The notes: generated from the letters alone by a model not told the origin. A DNA stretch of 64,000 nucleotides from Bacillus sp. BP-3 (GCF_028401955.1 NZ_JAQOTJ010000009.1:65821-129820); one strand, 5' to 3'; positions 46,715 to 55,682 are shown, numbered from the stretch's first letter. Translations and numbers: made by a program.

Positions 46715-47365
46715 CTATTTGTCTAAAGATACTTCTTTTTTCTCTTTCATTTCGCGTTCAAGCTTTGCAATCTTCATATCAAATGTGTCACGTTCATGAT
46801 CTTCGTTGATACGAAGCTCTAAATCACGAATGTGATTTTCAATTTCTTCAAATCGTAAAAACGGGTTAGTTTCATCCATTTTATGAAGAGTCGTATTCAT
46901 ACGGCGGTTTGCATGTGCCATATTTTCACGTGCCATTAATTCCATACGTTTTGCATTCATTTCTTTTAATTTATTTTTCATTTCAGATAGACGACGTTCT
47001 AGCTCATCTATTTGTTCTACAACCCCTTCATACATTTTTTCTAAGCGAGCAACTTGCCCTTCGTAGTATGCTACTTCTTCTAATGCACGTTCATGTAGTT
47101 GCATTTCTCCTGCTTCCCTTGCAATTACAGCTTGTTTGGATCTCTTGTTTACGAAATAACGCGCCCCTTCAAGCTCATGAGCAAAATTAGATTTTAATGT
47201 TTTGTGACGCTCAATTAATTTTTCAATTTTTGTTACCTCGCGCTCACTATTACGTAAATATTGATTTAACATCGCAATTGGATTTTTTCTTTCTTTCTCG
47301 TCTAATACATTATGAAAATCTGCAAGTACTGCATCTCGTACACGTCCGAATAATGATTGTTTCAT
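46715..47365 (-). CDS. liaH: LiaH, PspA/IM30-family phage shock protein
   Basis: A 216-residue, almost entirely coiled-coil protein (FGRVRDAVLADFHNVLDEKERKNPIAMLNQYL, then long Lys/Glu/Arg-rich helices). It is the PspA/IM30 family, forms large rings and protects the membrane. Next to a small membrane partner (LiaI-like) upstream. RBS AAGAGAGGAAG. Confidence 0.9.
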   Translation of the reverse strand: MKQSLFGRVRDAVLADFHNVLDEKERKNPIAMLNQYLRNSEREVTKIEKLIERHKTLKSNFAHELEGARYFVNKRSKQAVIAREAGEMQLHERALEEVAYYEGQVARLEKMYEGVVEQIDELERRLSEMKNKLKEMNAKRMELMARENMAHANRRMNTTLHKMDETNPFLRFEEIENHIRDLELRINEDHERDTFDMKIAKLEREMKEKKEVSLDK

Positions 47366-47408
47366 TTTTAATCTTCCTCTCTTCTACTCTATTATTTTTT
47401 ATTTCATA

Positions 47409-47765
47409 TTAGTTATTTTTCATTAATTTGTTCCACTCATCTTCAAAATTGTTATACGGCTCCGAGCTATCTGAAGCAGCATCTACTACATGTTTCTCTT
47501 TTTTCCATTCACGGTATCCATAATATAGAACGACTAATGCCACAATACCGATTAATGCTGGGGAATGGGACAGGGCAATTGACAAGCCGATTAAACCGAC
47601 AATACCCCAAGCTAGTTTTCCAAAAAATGATTGTGCTCGCACAAATGATTTATAGCTCCAATACACAATCCCTGCTCCAATCGCTAATCCTACAATACCA
47701 GCAAGACTTCCAAGAGCAATTAAAGCCAAAATACCGGCTGCCATAAACGCTAAAAATTGTTTCAT
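47409..47765 (-). CDS. liaI: LiaI-like membrane protein
   Basis: A 118-residue protein with three to four hydrophobic helices in the first ~85 residues (FMAAGILALIALGSLAGIVGLAIGAGIVYW; LAWGIVGLIGLSIALS; IGIVALVVLYYGYREW) and an acidic soluble tail. In B. subtilis LiaI anchors LiaH at the membrane; position and topology support the same role. First gene of the locus; RBS GGGAGG. Confidence 0.8.
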   Translation of the reverse strand: MKQFLAFMAAGILALIALGSLAGIVGLAIGAGIVYWSYKSFVRAQSFFGKLAWGIVGLIGLSIALSHSPALIGIVALVVLYYGYREWKKEKHVVDAASDSSEPYNNFEDEWNKLMKNN

Positions 47766-47850
47766 CTTGTGCTTGCCTCCCTTCGTTTTGATACTCTTAT
47801 CTTACCTATCTTTTCATTTTTCTATAACGAGCTTAAGAACCGTTTTTCTC

Positions 47851-47866
47851 TCAGACTTAAGTCCTA
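47851..47866. promoter_or_regulatory. candidate LiaR operator
   Basis: TCAGACTTAAGTCCTA contains ACTTAAGT at 47855-47862, a palindrome that fits the ACT-n-AGT core described for LiaR/VraR regulators. It lies about 90 bp before liaI. Confidence 0.5.
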
Positions 47867-47922
47867 TTTATTATCAGACCTATTTTTAAAGTAAGATGAA
47901 ATCAGTCGTTATATCTAAACCA

Positions 47923-47954
47923 AAAGAGGATGCCTACTATAAGACATCCTCTTC
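47923..47954 (-). terminator. terminator of the NhaC-family transporter gene
   Basis: AGAGGATG / CATCCTCT stem, then TTTTGG on the minus strand. Confidence 0.75.
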
Positions 47955-47960
47955 TGATTA

Positions 47961-49271
47961 TTATGCTATTTTTTGATATTCCTTTTTCTCAGGCGAAAGA
48001 CGCGGAAAATTAATGACAATTGAGATAATACCGCAGACAGCAACTAACATTGGATAAAATGAGTATGGTAATAATTCAATTGGTGAAAGTGAAGCAAATC
48101 CTGCCGCCGTTAACATTTGTGCACCGTATGGGATTAATCCTTGCACACTACAAGAGAATAAATCTAACAAGCTCGCCGATTTTTTCGGATCAATATTATA
48201 TTGATCTGCAACATTCTTTGCTAGTGGACCTGTAAAAATAATAGAAATTGTATTATTTGCTGTGCACATATTTGTCATACTTACAAGACCAGCAATTCCG
48301 AATTCTGCACCTTTTTTTGAACGAATATTACGTGTTAGCACATTCATTAAATAATGAATGCCGCCGTTATATTGAATAATTCCAACCATTCCACCGATTA
48401 AAATCGCTAATAATACCATTTCCATCATACCATTAATTCCTACTGTGACACTTTTAAAGAAACTTGCTAATGTGTAGCTTCCATCTACCATGCCAATAAT
48501 ACCAGCTAACACTGTTCCTCCTGATAATACAACTAGTACGTTACATCCAAGCAGCGCTGTAATTAACACCCCTGCATACGGTAAAATTTTCACCCAATTA
48601 AACGCATGTGCTGTCATATTTGTATGAGTGCCTAACGTAAGAACGACTAACAGTACACTCGTAACAATAGCAGCTGGTAATACAATTAAGAAATTTGTTT
48701 TAAATTTATCTTTCATTTCCGTTCCTTGTGTACGTACAGCTGCAATTGTCGTATCTGAAATAAAAGATAAATTGTCGCCAAACATTGCACCACCAACAAC
48801 TGTTGCCATAGCAAGCGCCATAGAAATATCCGTGTGTCCACTAATCCCTACTGCAATTGGCCCTAATGCTGCAATCGTGCCCATTGATGTTCCCATTGCT
48901 AATGAAATAAATGCACCAATAATAAACAGTCCAGCAATTAAGAAACCTGGTGGCAAAATAGAAAGAGCTAAGTTTACCGTTGCTTCAACAGCGCCCATAC
49001 CTTTTGCAGTTTCAGAAAATGCACCTGCTAACACAAAGATCAATACCATAATCATGATATCTGGATTTCCAGCCCCTTTAGCAAAGCGTTCAACCTTTGT
49101 AGTAAAGTTTTCTTTCCTGTTCATTACTAATGCAGCCGCAACTGCAATTAAAATAGCAACCAAAATTGGTAATTTATAAAAATCCCCTGTAATTACACCA
49201 GAACCAATAAATAATGCTAAAAATATGCCAAGTGGTAATAATGCCAATGCATTTCCTTTTGTTTGTTCCAA
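47961..49271 (-). CDS. metT: NhaC-family transporter, probable methionine transporter MetT
   Basis: A 436-residue protein with about eleven membrane segments and NhaC-family phrases (GTSMGTIAALGPIAVGIS; GGAMFGDNLSFISDTTIAA; STNMCTANNT-like segment SMTNMCTANNTISIIFTG). NhaC proteins are annotated as Na+/H+ antiporters, but members behind S-box riboswitches have been proposed as methionine transporters (MetT). A SAM-I riboswitch and terminator lie directly upstream, which supports the latter. RBS GGAGAGGGTA. Confidence 0.8.
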   Translation of the reverse strand: MEQTKGNALALLPLGIFLALFIGSGVITGDFYKLPILVAILIAVAAALVMNRKENFTTKVERFAKGAGNPDIMIMVLIFVLAGAFSETAKGMGAVEATVNLALSILPPGFLIAGLFIIGAFISLAMGTSMGTIAALGPIAVGISGHTDISMALAMATVVGGAMFGDNLSFISDTTIAAVRTQGTEMKDKFKTNFLIVLPAAIVTSVLLVVLTLGTHTNMTAHAFNWVKILPYAGVLITALLGCNVLVVLSGGTVLAGIIGMVDGSYTLASFFKSVTVGINGMMEMVLLAILIGGMVGIIQYNGGIHYLMNVLTRNIRSKKGAEFGIAGLVSMTNMCTANNTISIIFTGPLAKNVADQYNIDPKKSASLLDLFSCSVQGLIPYGAQMLTAAGFASLSPIELLPYSFYPMLVAVCGIISIVINFPRLSPEKKEYQKIA

Positions 49272-49315
49272 AGTTATACCCTCTCCTATTTCTAAACCTA
49301 TCCTTCACAAGAGCG

Positions 49316-49346
49316 AAAAAGACCTCTTCTGAAGAGAAGAGGTCTT
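49316..49346 (-). terminator. expression-platform terminator of the metT riboswitch
   Basis: AAGACCTCTTCT / AGAAGAGGTCTT with a short loop and TTTTT on the minus strand. Confidence 0.9.
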
Positions 49347-49366
49347 ATATATCATATAAGAAACAC

Positions 49367-49475
49367 TCTTCTCATCTATCAAGCATACCGCTTGCTGGAT
49401 TTGGCACAGCACTCTATTATGAGTCCGCTGCCGAGGCATCTTAGGGCCAGTCCCTCCGCCTCTCTTGATAAGAAG
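49367..49475 (-). ncRNA. SAM-I (S-box) riboswitch upstream of metT
   Basis: On the minus strand: CTTATCAAGAGAGGCGGAGG, GGACTGGCCC, GATGCCTCGGCAGC, GTGCCAAATCCAGCAAGC and the closing GATAGATGAG. Loss of the terminator when SAM is low would switch on the transporter. Confidence 0.95.
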
Positions 49476-49610
49476 GTTTCATATTATATTTTTGTGTAAA
49501 TCAATCTTTTTCTACTTTAATCGTTGCAGGAGAAAATGTCAAATATTATTTCTATCAAAATAGTTGGTATTTTTTTGATATTATAGAAACAGAAAATAAA
49601 GTAACAAATA

Positions 49611-50138
49611 TCAGCAACAATCTTTTATTTTTTGAATTTCTGTTTCTAAAATCGAAAACCATAAAAATTCTTTTTCTTCAATTTTTTTCATAATCCACTT
49701 TGCTGTATTCCAAGCTAAATTATACTCCTCTTTTGAAATGTCTCCGTCCGTATATGCTTTTTCTAACTCATCTTCATCTAATAAATACATTTTCTCATTT
49801 GGTAACATGACAACATCTAAATATAAATCATCGAAATAAGGCAGTCCTCTTTCATCCATTTTATACTCTTTTGCAACATCAATATAATATTGAACAAGCT
49901 CTTTTTTCTCATTCAGCATCGCTGTAATAGCAAAATTTTTTCCATTTATGAAATATTGGATCCAAGTATAACCATTTTGCGCAATACAAATCTTCCGATT
50001 ATTATACTGTTTATAACTAGGCTCTCTCACTTGCTTTATAAGTAATATACCTAACATACCGTTCTGTACATCTTTTACCGCATACGTTTTATCAATTAGC
50101 CGTTTCCATGATGAGCCATCTCCATATTTACGTTTCAT
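49611..50138 (-). CDS. DUF402-family protein (phosphatase-like fold)
   Basis: A 175-residue soluble protein with the DUF402 pattern: a basic start, FAITAMLNEKKELVQYYIDVAKEY, then the acidic block PYFDDLYLDVVMLP and DEDELEKAYTDGDISKEEY. The conserved Asp/Glu residues match those that bind divalent metal in nucleoside di/triphosphatases of this fold; the substrate here is unknown. The ATG at 50138 follows AAGGAG with proper spacing; an ATG two codons earlier is too close. Confidence 0.75.
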   Translation of the reverse strand: MKRKYGDGSSWKRLIDKTYAVKDVQNGMLGILLIKQVREPSYKQYNNRKICIAQNGYTWIQYFINGKNFAITAMLNEKKELVQYYIDVAKEYKMDERGLPYFDDLYLDVVMLPNEKMYLLDEDELEKAYTDGDISKEEYNLAWNTAKWIMKKIEEKEFLWFSILETEIQKIKDCC

Positions 50139-50187
50139 CCTCATTACTCCTTATTCCATATAGAAATTCATTTAAATTTTTTTCATA

Positions 50188-50300
50188 TAAGTCGCTGCTA
50201 CGTAAAACAAAACATGATCTGCACTTGCATTCTCTCTTTACTTTAATTATTACACGTGGCAGAAACGGACTTGAACGCTCCTTAATTCGTATGTATATAG
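50188..50300 (+). repeat. element-2 repeat, diverged copy
   Basis: TCGCTGCTACGTAAAACAAAACATG, CACTTGCaTTCTCtcTTTA, CACGTGGCagAAAC and CTTGAaCGcTCCT follow the 5' two thirds of the family. Confidence 0.45.
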
Positions 50301-50331
50301 AAAAAAGACCTTCACGTGCACCGTGAAGGCC
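50301..50331 (-). terminator. terminator after the glutamate symporter gene
   Basis: GACCTTCACG / CGTGAAGGCC stem then TTTTTTC on the minus strand. Confidence 0.85.
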
Positions 50332-50341
50332 CTTCTATCAT

Positions 50342-51613
50342 TTAAGCTACTTGCTTCTCTGAAATCTCTTTCAAATAAGCTTGTCCTTTTTCTGCGTCAT
50401 ACTGTCCTTCCCATTTAGACATAACAACTGCAGCTAATGAGTTACCTACTACGTTTACTGCAGTACGTGCCATATCTAAAATACGGTCAATACCAGCGAT
50501 AAACGCTAAACCTTCAGATGGAATACCTACTGTATGAAGCGTTGCTAATAATACAACGAATGATACGCCCGGTACACCAGCAATCCCTTTTGAAGTAACC
50601 ATTAAGACAAGAAGTAATGTAACCTGTTGTGTAATCGATAAATCAATACCATACATTTGCGCTAAGAAAATCGCTGCAATTGCTTGATATAACGTTGAAC
50701 CATCTAAGTTAAATGAATAACCAGTTGGAATAACGAAAGATGTGATTGCTTTCGGGCATCCGAAACGCTCCATCTTTTCCATAATCTTTGGTAGAACCGT
50801 CTCTGAGCTTGCTGTAGAATATGCTAAAATAAGCTCGTCTTTTAAAATCTTAAAGAATTGGAAAATATTAATTCCAAATAACTTTGCCGTAAGACCTAAT
50901 ACAACAACAACAAAGAAAATCATTGATCCATAAACTACAATAACTAATTTACCTAATGGAACTAATGACGCTACACCAAACTTAGAAACCGTTACGCCAA
51001 TTAACGCAAACACACCAAACGGCGCAAACTTCATTACTTGGTTTGTTACATAAAACATTGCATCGGCCACACCTTGGAAGAAATTCAGAACTGGTCTTCC
51101 TCTTTCTCCAATTGCCGCTACCCCTAAACCAAATAATACAGAGAAGAAAATAATTGCAAGCATATCACCTTTTGCTAACGAGTCCATAATATTCGTTGGA
51201 ACGATATTTACGAACGTATCTGCAAATGAATGACTCTGTACTTGCTCTGTTGTAGCTGTATACTTAGAAATATCTGATTTCTGTAAGTTTGACATATCCA
51301 CGCCTTTTCCTGGCTGGAATATGTTTGCTACTAATAAACCAACAACAATCGCAATCGTTGTAATAATCTCAAAATAAATAATTGTTTTTCCACCTAAACG
51401 TCCAAGCTTTTTCACATCTCCAACGCCGGCAACACCAACAACAATACTTGCTACTACAATTGGTACAACAATCATTTTAATTAAACGAATAAAAATATCA
51501 CCAATCGGTTGTAGAAACTTTGCAACCTCTGGATTCCCATAAAAGATTGCTCCTACCAAAATACCGAGAGCAAGACCTATTAAAATTTGCCATGCAAGTC
51601 CAATTCTTTTCAT
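50342..51613 (-). CDS. gltP: dicarboxylate/amino acid:cation symporter (GltP/GltT type)
   Basis: A 423-residue DAACS protein with eight membrane segments and two re-entrant loops. Family phrases: serine-rich loop AYSTASSETVLPKIM, SFVIPTGYSFNLDGSTLYQ, SKGIAGVPGVSFVVL and DRILDMARTAVNVVGNS with the substrate-binding Asp, Arg and Asn. It takes up glutamate or aspartate with H+ or Na+; which cation cannot be read from the sequence. Monocistronic, with a 13-bp inverted repeat in its upstream region. Confidence 0.9.
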   Translation of the reverse strand: MKRIGLAWQILIGLALGILVGAIFYGNPEVAKFLQPIGDIFIRLIKMIVVPIVVASIVVGVAGVGDVKKLGRLGGKTIIYFEIITTIAIVVGLLVANIFQPGKGVDMSNLQKSDISKYTATTEQVQSHSFADTFVNIVPTNIMDSLAKGDMLAIIFFSVLFGLGVAAIGERGRPVLNFFQGVADAMFYVTNQVMKFAPFGVFALIGVTVSKFGVASLVPLGKLVIVVYGSMIFFVVVVLGLTAKLFGINIFQFFKILKDELILAYSTASSETVLPKIMEKMERFGCPKAITSFVIPTGYSFNLDGSTLYQAIAAIFLAQMYGIDLSITQQVTLLLVLMVTSKGIAGVPGVSFVVLLATLHTVGIPSEGLAFIAGIDRILDMARTAVNVVGNSLAAVVMSKWEGQYDAEKGQAYLKEISEKQVA

Positions 51614-52044
51614 ACTTGCTGCAACCCCCTTCTTAGATGTTTTTCATTTTCATACTTCTATTTTTCTATAAAATATGAAAATAGAAGTATTAAATATTGT
51701 TCGACTATTCAATACTTTCTTCCCCTCCTAAAATGATAAGACAAAAATAGAAATCTGACAACTAAATAAGTTTACCAGTATGCAAATATTTTTGTTGACA
51801 AGAATAAAATAATGTTAGGAAACCTCACATGAGAACGATTCCTTATTGATTATTTCTTGCAGTGCATCCGTTTACCATGATAAAATAATTCATGTCATAG
51901 AAGCGAACAATTAAGAGATAAAATTCTTCTAATTTTCGCCATTTAATAACAATTCCTTAAATGTTTTTTTACATTATCATTACAACAATAGACATTTTTC
52001 TATTTTGTATGATTATATAGAACATAGGGAAAGGAGATAGGCAG
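51614..52044. other. divergent intergenic region gltP / M23 hydrolase
   Basis: AT-rich and without an ORF. It holds the inverted repeat at 51652 near gltP and the promoter region of the plus-strand hydrolase gene. Confidence 0.4.
51652..51690. promoter_or_regulatory. 13-bp perfect inverted repeat upstream of gltP
   Basis: ATACTTCTATTTT (51652-51664) and AAAATAGAAGTAT (51678-51690) with a 13-base spacer, 39 bp before the gltP start. The spacing suits a dimeric repressor or a 5' UTR hairpin. Confidence 0.55.
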
Positions 52045-53307
52045 ATGAACAAAAAAATAACAGCGTTTAGTTTATTGACAGCCGGTACTATTCTCGTTTC
52101 TCCCGTGCTTTCACCAGTGTATGCGGAGACGAGTCAAGATAAATTATCTAATATTCAATCACAACTAGACGGTAAGCAACAAGAATTACATATGAAAGTA
52201 GAAGAAAAACAAAAAATAGAAAAAGAGATTCAAGATTTACAGAAAAAAATCGATGAATTAACTGCTTCTATTAATAAAAATGAGGCAGATTTAAAAGCAA
52301 CAAAAACGGAAATTGAAAAAACACAAGCAAGTATCACAGAGAAAAAAAAGCATATTGAAGAATTACAAAAGCAAATCAATTCGCGCCAAGAATTAATTAA
52401 ACAAAGATTACAATCTATGCAAGAAAAACCCCGTACAAATTTAATTACTGAGGTATTAATTAATACGAATAATATCGCAGAACTTTTAGAAAATGTGTAT
52501 TCTGTTAGTTTAATTTTAAATAGTGATACAGAGATCGTAAAACAACAAACACATGACCAGGATACCGTTAAAAAAGAAAAAGAAGCGGTTGAGAAAAAAG
52601 AACAACAACTAAAAGAAGCAGAACAAACGTTACAGAAGCAACAGCAAGAGCTTCAAGCAAATCAACAACAGCAACAAACACTAATTGCTGACTTACATGC
52701 AAAAGTTTCAAAAATAGATTCTGAGATGGAAAGCTTAGAAGAATCAAAAGGTATTTTAGAAAATCAGCGGAAAGCTGTCCAAAATGCAATTGAAGAAGAA
52801 AAGCGAGCTGAAGACGCTAAAAAAGCAACTGAAGCGAAAAAGGATGAAGGACAACAGCAACAAACTGCTCCTTCATCTCAAACTGCCCCTGCGTCTCAAG
52901 GAGAAAGTACTGGCGGTTTCATTAAACCAGCAGCAGGTTCGAAAACTTCAGGATTTGGTGTACGCGACATTGACAATCATAAAGGAATTGATATTGCCGC
53001 ATCAGGAACAGTACCAATTATAGCTGCTGCTGACGGTGTCGTAATTCGTTCTGATTTATCTTCTAGTTATGGAAATGTTGTGTATTTATCACATCGTATG
53101 AACGGAAAAACTTATACAACTGTTTACGCTCATATGAGTAGCCGTTCTGTTTCTGTTGGACAAACAGTGAAACAAGGACAACAACTTGGATTTATGGGTA
53201 ATACTGGGCAGTCTTATGGACAGCATTTACATTTCGAACTTCATATCGGTGAATGGAATCAAGCAAAATCAAATGCTGTTGACCCATCACCTTATATTGG
53301 GCTGTAA
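52045..53307 (+). CDS. secreted peptidoglycan hydrolase: coiled coil plus M23 domain
   Basis: A 420-residue exported protein. A signal peptide (to about residue 27, SPVYA) is followed by a ~230-residue coiled coil rich in Gln, Glu and Lys, a linker, and an M23/LytM domain from about residue 300: HKGIDIAASGTVP (zinc His and Asp), YAHMSS and GQHLHFELHIG. This is the layout of EnvC- or CwlO-like wall hydrolases. All metal ligands are present. RBS GGGAAAGGAG; own terminator. Confidence 0.88.
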   Translation: MNKKITAFSLLTAGTILVSPVLSPVYAETSQDKLSNIQSQLDGKQQELHMKVEEKQKIEKEIQDLQKKIDELTASINKNEADLKATKTEIEKTQASITEKKKHIEELQKQINSRQELIKQRLQSMQEKPRTNLITEVLINTNNIAELLENVYSVSLILNSDTEIVKQQTHDQDTVKKEKEAVEKKEQQLKEAEQTLQKQQQELQANQQQQQTLIADLHAKVSKIDSEMESLEESKGILENQRKAVQNAIEEEKRAEDAKKATEAKKDEGQQQQTAPSSQTAPASQGESTGGFIKPAAGSKTSGFGVRDIDNHKGIDIAASGTVPIIAAADGVVIRSDLSSSYGNVVYLSHRMNGKTYTTVYAHMSSRSVSVGQTVKQGQQLGFMGNTGQSYGQHLHFELHIGEWNQAKSNAVDPSPYIGL

Positions 53308-53310
53308 TGA

Positions 53311-53338
53311 AAAAAACTTGGCAATTGCCAAGTTTTTT
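53311..53338. terminator. perfect palindromic terminator
   Basis: AAAAAACTTGGCAA / TTGCCAAGTTTTTT, symmetric and active on either strand. Confidence 0.85.
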
Positions 53339-53455
53339 TATTTATGTAAAATAAGCAGACCATTCTATATATACTTCTTATTATTTTTCGATATTGAACA
53401 CCTTCTAGGCATTACACATACAATAACATAAAAGCTTTTTTGAGGAGGTCCACAC

Positions 53456-53626
53456 ATGGTTCAAGAATCACAGGCAGTTGCAGTATTACAAGAAGCCAAA
53501 GAGACATTTATAGGCCGAATATTTTCATTAGTTGGATCTGGTATCTTTTTTATCGGTTCCTTCATCGCAGCCACTGTAGCTTTTAAAACCTATACTCGTC
53601 TATTACAAACTTCTACATCATTATAA
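53456..53626 (+). CDS. 56-residue membrane protein ending in bcr1
   Basis: Starts at the ATG 53456 with TGAGGAGG 9 bases before it. An amphipathic N-terminus (VQESQAVAVLQEAKETFIG) leads to one membrane helix (LVGSGIFFIGSFIAATVAF) and a short tail (KTYTRLLQTSTSL). The stop codon TAA (53624-53626) lies inside the first bases of a bcr1 repeat. No family recognised. The strong ribosome site is the main evidence. Confidence 0.6.
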   Translation: MVQESQAVAVLQEAKETFIGRIFSLVGSGIFFIGSFIAATVAFKTYTRLLQTSTSL

Positions 53627-53742
53627 AGTGAAACTTCCATCAGTGACGCTTTTCTCACTGATGGAAAGCCTGCCCAATCGGGCTTTTGCAGTTTTCTTTC
53701 CCGTGCTTCCACACCCTTTACTGCCCGTTAATGCGGGATAAA
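53623..53742 (+). repeat. bcr1 repeat, shortened (120 bp)
   Basis: ATAAAGTGAAACTTCCATCAG at its start, a hairpin CCATCAGTGAcg..TCACTGATGG, GCCCAATCGGGCTTTTGCAG and the end ACTGCCCGTTAATGCGGGATAAA. It supplies the stop codon of the preceding 56-residue ORF. Confidence 0.85.
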
Positions 53743-53769
53743 AAACGGAGAATATTCTCCGTTTTTTAT
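53738..53769. terminator. palindromic terminator adjoining bcr1
   Basis: ATAAAAAACGGAGAAT and its complement form a 32-bp palindrome; it ends the NSS transporter gene. Confidence 0.8.
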
Positions 53770-53772
53770 TAA

Positions 53773-55116
53773 CTAAAGTACACCAAGAACGTTTAAAAAG
53801 ACAAGAAGAACCGTAATCGGAATAACGTAACGAAGCAAGAAAAACCATACATTAAATAACATTCTCCCTCTTGTTTCTGTAACTTCTAATTCTTGCATTA
53901 ACAACTCTTTCTTCATTTTATTTGGTACAAAAAGCGAAATTGCTAACACACCAAGTGGAAGTAGTATGTTGCTCACCATAAAGTCCACGAAATCAAAAAA
54001 TGTCTTTCCGAATATCTTCACATCACTCATACTTCCAAATGATAATGCTGCTGGAATTCCAACTATGAAAATGAATAATCCAATTAAGAGCGATGCAGAT
54101 GGACGCCTCTTTTCATCCTCTTTCGTTACAGAAGCAACAACAATTTCTAGCATAGAAATTGCCGAGGTGATTGTTGCAAAGAAAAACAGAATTAAGAATA
54201 AAGTAAAGAAAAAATGCCCGAAAGGAATTTCTCCAAATACAGCGGGAAGAACGATAAATAATAATCCAGGTCCTTCAGTGGGACTAACGCCTAACGCAAA
54301 AATCGCCGGGAAAATTGCTAGTCCTGCAAGTACAGTAACAAACACTGTTAAACTTGTAATTGACGTTGCTGATTTTGCTAAATGTTCTTCTTTTTTTAAA
54401 TAAGAGCTATATGTGACCATAACCGAAGCTCCAACCGTAAGTGAAAAGAACGATTGCCCCATCGCATATAAAATTGTTTTCGCTGTTAGCTTTGAAAAAT
54501 CAGGTTTTAAGAAAAATTCGACACCTTTCCACGCCCCGTCCAACGTAAGAGAACGAACAATAATGGCAAGGAACAGAACAAATAATAGCGGCATCATATA
54601 TTTACTAGCTTTTTCAATTCCTTTTTCTACACCTTTACTTACGATAAAAATGGTACAAAGCATAAAAATAAATTGTGCTCCAATGGCACTGATTGGATTG
54701 GAAATTGTTTCTCCAAACAATTTTGCGTAATCAGCACCATTTCCCCATAATCCACCTGTTACACTATAAAATAAATAAAGTAAAATCCATCCTCCCACAA
54801 CGCTATAAAATGATAAAACGCTAAAACATGTCACTACTCCCATACGACCAATCCATGGATATAGTTTACTATTTGGCACTAATACTTTATAAGCTGTTAC
54901 CGCTTCTTTTTGCGTACTGCGACCGATCACAAATTCCGCCACTAAAAGTGGCATACCAATAAATATTGTCATGAATAAAAAGACAATAAAAAAGGCTCCT
55001 CCTCCACTATTTCCGGCAACATACGGGAATTTCCAAATCGCCCCAAGTCCTACCGCTGCTCCGGCGGCGGCGAGTACAAAACCAATTTTCGACGTCCATT
55101 GCTGTGTTTCTTTCAT
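53773..55116 (-). CDS. NSS-family Na+-dependent transporter, probably for tryptophan
   Basis: A 447-residue neurotransmitter:sodium symporter with about eleven or twelve membrane segments. The family start is clear (GFVLAAAGAAVGLGAIWKFPYVAGNSGGGAFF, the Na+ and substrate site). The ATG at 55116 follows AAGGAG; a GTG two codons earlier is too close. A T-box leader with a probable UGG (Trp) specifier lies upstream, so expression would rise when uncharged tRNA-Trp accumulates. Tryptophan as substrate is inferred from the leader. Confidence 0.85.
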   Translation of the reverse strand: MKETQQWTSKIGFVLAAAGAAVGLGAIWKFPYVAGNSGGGAFFIVFLFMTIFIGMPLLVAEFVIGRSTQKEAVTAYKVLVPNSKLYPWIGRMGVVTCFSVLSFYSVVGGWILLYLFYSVTGGLWGNGADYAKLFGETISNPISAIGAQFIFMLCTIFIVSKGVEKGIEKASKYMMPLLFVLFLAIIVRSLTLDGAWKGVEFFLKPDFSKLTAKTILYAMGQSFFSLTVGASVMVTYSSYLKKEEHLAKSATSITSLTVFVTVLAGLAIFPAIFALGVSPTEGPGLLFIVLPAVFGEIPFGHFFFTLFLILFFFATITSAISMLEIVVASVTKEDEKRRPSASLLIGLFIFIVGIPAALSFGSMSDVKIFGKTFFDFVDFMVSNILLPLGVLAISLFVPNKMKKELLMQELEVTETRGRMLFNVWFFLLRYVIPITVLLVFLNVLGVL

Positions 55117-55201
55117 GTTCACTTCTCCTTATCTGCTTTTTCTTACTTTTGCTAACCATACACTTTCAGTTCATACTCGCCACCTCCTTTAGAAAATAAA
55201 A

Positions 55202-55470
55202 AAGTCCTCTACACGCTATTATGCATGTAGAGGACGATATATTTAATACCGTGGTACCACCTCAATTGGATAAGTTATCCCACTTTTCAGGTACAGGAAT
55301 ACTTCCGATACCTTATCCTTTTAACGGTGGAACCCGGGTTGCCTACTATTCGTTCAACATACCTCTCGCAAGCCCATTCTGTATATTTTATCGTACCGGG
55401 CTCACACCTTTTCCCAGCTCTCTGAACGTCTCAAATATACGTACTTTTCTTGCTCATCGATTTCATGTAT
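55202..55470 (-). ncRNA. T-box leader, probable tRNA-Trp specifier
   Basis: On the minus strand a stem I with CAGAGAGCTGGG is followed by GAATGG at the specifier position (UGG complement at 55374-55376), between arms GTATAT/ATATAC and GCAAG/CTTGC. Later come AACCCGGGTTCC, the T-box core GGTGGTACCACGG (near 55250) and a terminator stem GTCCTCTACA/TGTAGAGGAC with TTTTTT (55202-55235). The specifier was placed by eye. Confidence 0.9.
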
Positions 55471-55515
55471 TGAAGTTAATTGTGATTATAGAGGAGATTA
55501 TTTCATTTGTAAAGA

Positions 55516-55670
55516 ATAAAGTGAAGCTTTAATCAGTGGGGTTTTCTTCATCCCCACTGATTATTAGTTGAACCAATCGGGCTTTTACGGGCAGTTTATC
55601 TCTCACCTAACTTGTTTGCTTTCGCCGAATTTTGAGGTGGGAGTATTACTGCCCGTTAATGCGGGATTAA
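55516..55670 (+). repeat. bcr1 repeat, full length (155 bp)
   Basis: ATAAAGTGAAGCTTTAATCAG, the hairpin TCAGTGGGG..CCCCACTGA, GAACCAATCGGGCTTTTACG, GGGCAGTTTATC, TTTTGAGGTGGGAG and TTACTGCCCGTTAATGCGGGAT. The 155-bp length equals what I recall for bcr1. Confidence 0.9.
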
Positions 55671-55682
55671 TTGCCGCTGCGC

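Noticed and set aside
48628-49179. 183-codon plus-strand ORF inside metT
   Set aside because: It is antisense to a clear transporter gene and shows the composition of a complementary membrane-protein frame.
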